Shown one piece after another: positions 6,345-6,370 of a stretch of 6,370 nucleotides of DNA; position 1 is the first letter of the stretch; every line of letters starts with the position of its first letter. The position numbers were made by a program, and so were the translations under genes. Below the pieces are notes generated by a model that had not been told where the DNA came from, made no database searches, and worked only from the letters and a program-made list of their open reading frames with translations. The DNA comes from Helicobacteraceae bacterium (GTDB taxonomy: Bacteria; Campylobacterota; Campylobacteria; Campylobacterales; SZUA-545): NCBI GenBank assembly GCA_031273735.1, contig JAISRI010000063.1, positions 1 to 6,370 of the forward strand, read 5' to 3'.

Positions 6345-6370
6345 TGGAGCGAAGGGCGCAAACGCAAAAA

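Larger units (their letters stand above)
6209..6370 (-). other. leader or upstream region of the giant gene
   Basis: These 162 bases carry the ribosome site (6215-6221) and the G17 tract (6328-6344). The reading frame of the giant gene is open across the whole stretch to the window edge, so it could be the 3' end of an upstream gene, an untranslated leader or an extended N-terminus. No clear TATAAT-type promoter is seen; a promoter may lie beyond the right edge. The region is too short to identify any upstream gene. Confidence 0.5.

Noticed and set aside
6209..6367. Start of the giant gene at the upstream TTG (1350 residues)
   Set aside because: It would place the signal peptide 53 residues inside the protein and ignore the AAGGAGG site 6 bases before the internal ATG. 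The added residues are mostly the proline run from the G tract and low-quality sequence.
1..6370. CRISPR arrays, tRNA or rRNA genes, insertion sequences
   Set aside because: No regularly spaced repeats, no tRNA-like or rRNA-like segments and no transposase reading frame are seen on either strand.

Overview
The window looks like a Campylobacterota (epsilonproteobacterial) chromosome fragment with intermediate GC. Three things point that way. The first is a 590-residue dehydratase that matches Campylobacter PglF in length, layout and active-site motifs. The second is a long pure-G tract of the kind used for phase variation in that phylum. The third is a giant exported protein dotted with acidic N-glycosylation sequons of the Campylobacter PglB type. 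The taxonomic call is an inference. An unusual richness in GCGATCGC means the lineage is not a standard Campylobacter or Helicobacter.

All convincing genes lie on the minus strand, so transcription runs from the right edge to the left. At the right edge (6209-6370) there is a leader or intergenic stretch holding a run of 17 G (17 C on the coding strand). It ends in a perfect AAGGAGG ribosome binding site. Next comes a 1297-codon gene (2315-6208) for an exported, cysteine-rich, mosaic surface protein. It has a signal peptide, a GON-like domain, a fibrinogen-like segment, a proline-rich linker and a long beta-type C-terminal half with eleven D/E-x-N-x-S/T sequons. A hairpin about 27 bases past its stop is a plausible terminator.

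A 306-base gap (2009-2314) holds that terminator, nested inverted repeats of unknown meaning and a TATAAT promoter element. The promoter drives a probable two-gene unit: a 78-residue protein of unknown function, overlapping by 4 bases a pglF-type gene for a membrane-bound UDP-GlcNAc 4,6-dehydratase (3-1775).

The most attractive reading is a surface-display module. A giant adhesin-like protein, possibly phase-variable, is presented as a multi-site substrate for pgl-type N-glycosylation. It sits beside the gene for the first committed enzyme of the bacillosamine sugar used to start such glycans. The sequons and the G tract are seen directly. The functional link between the two genes is inference.
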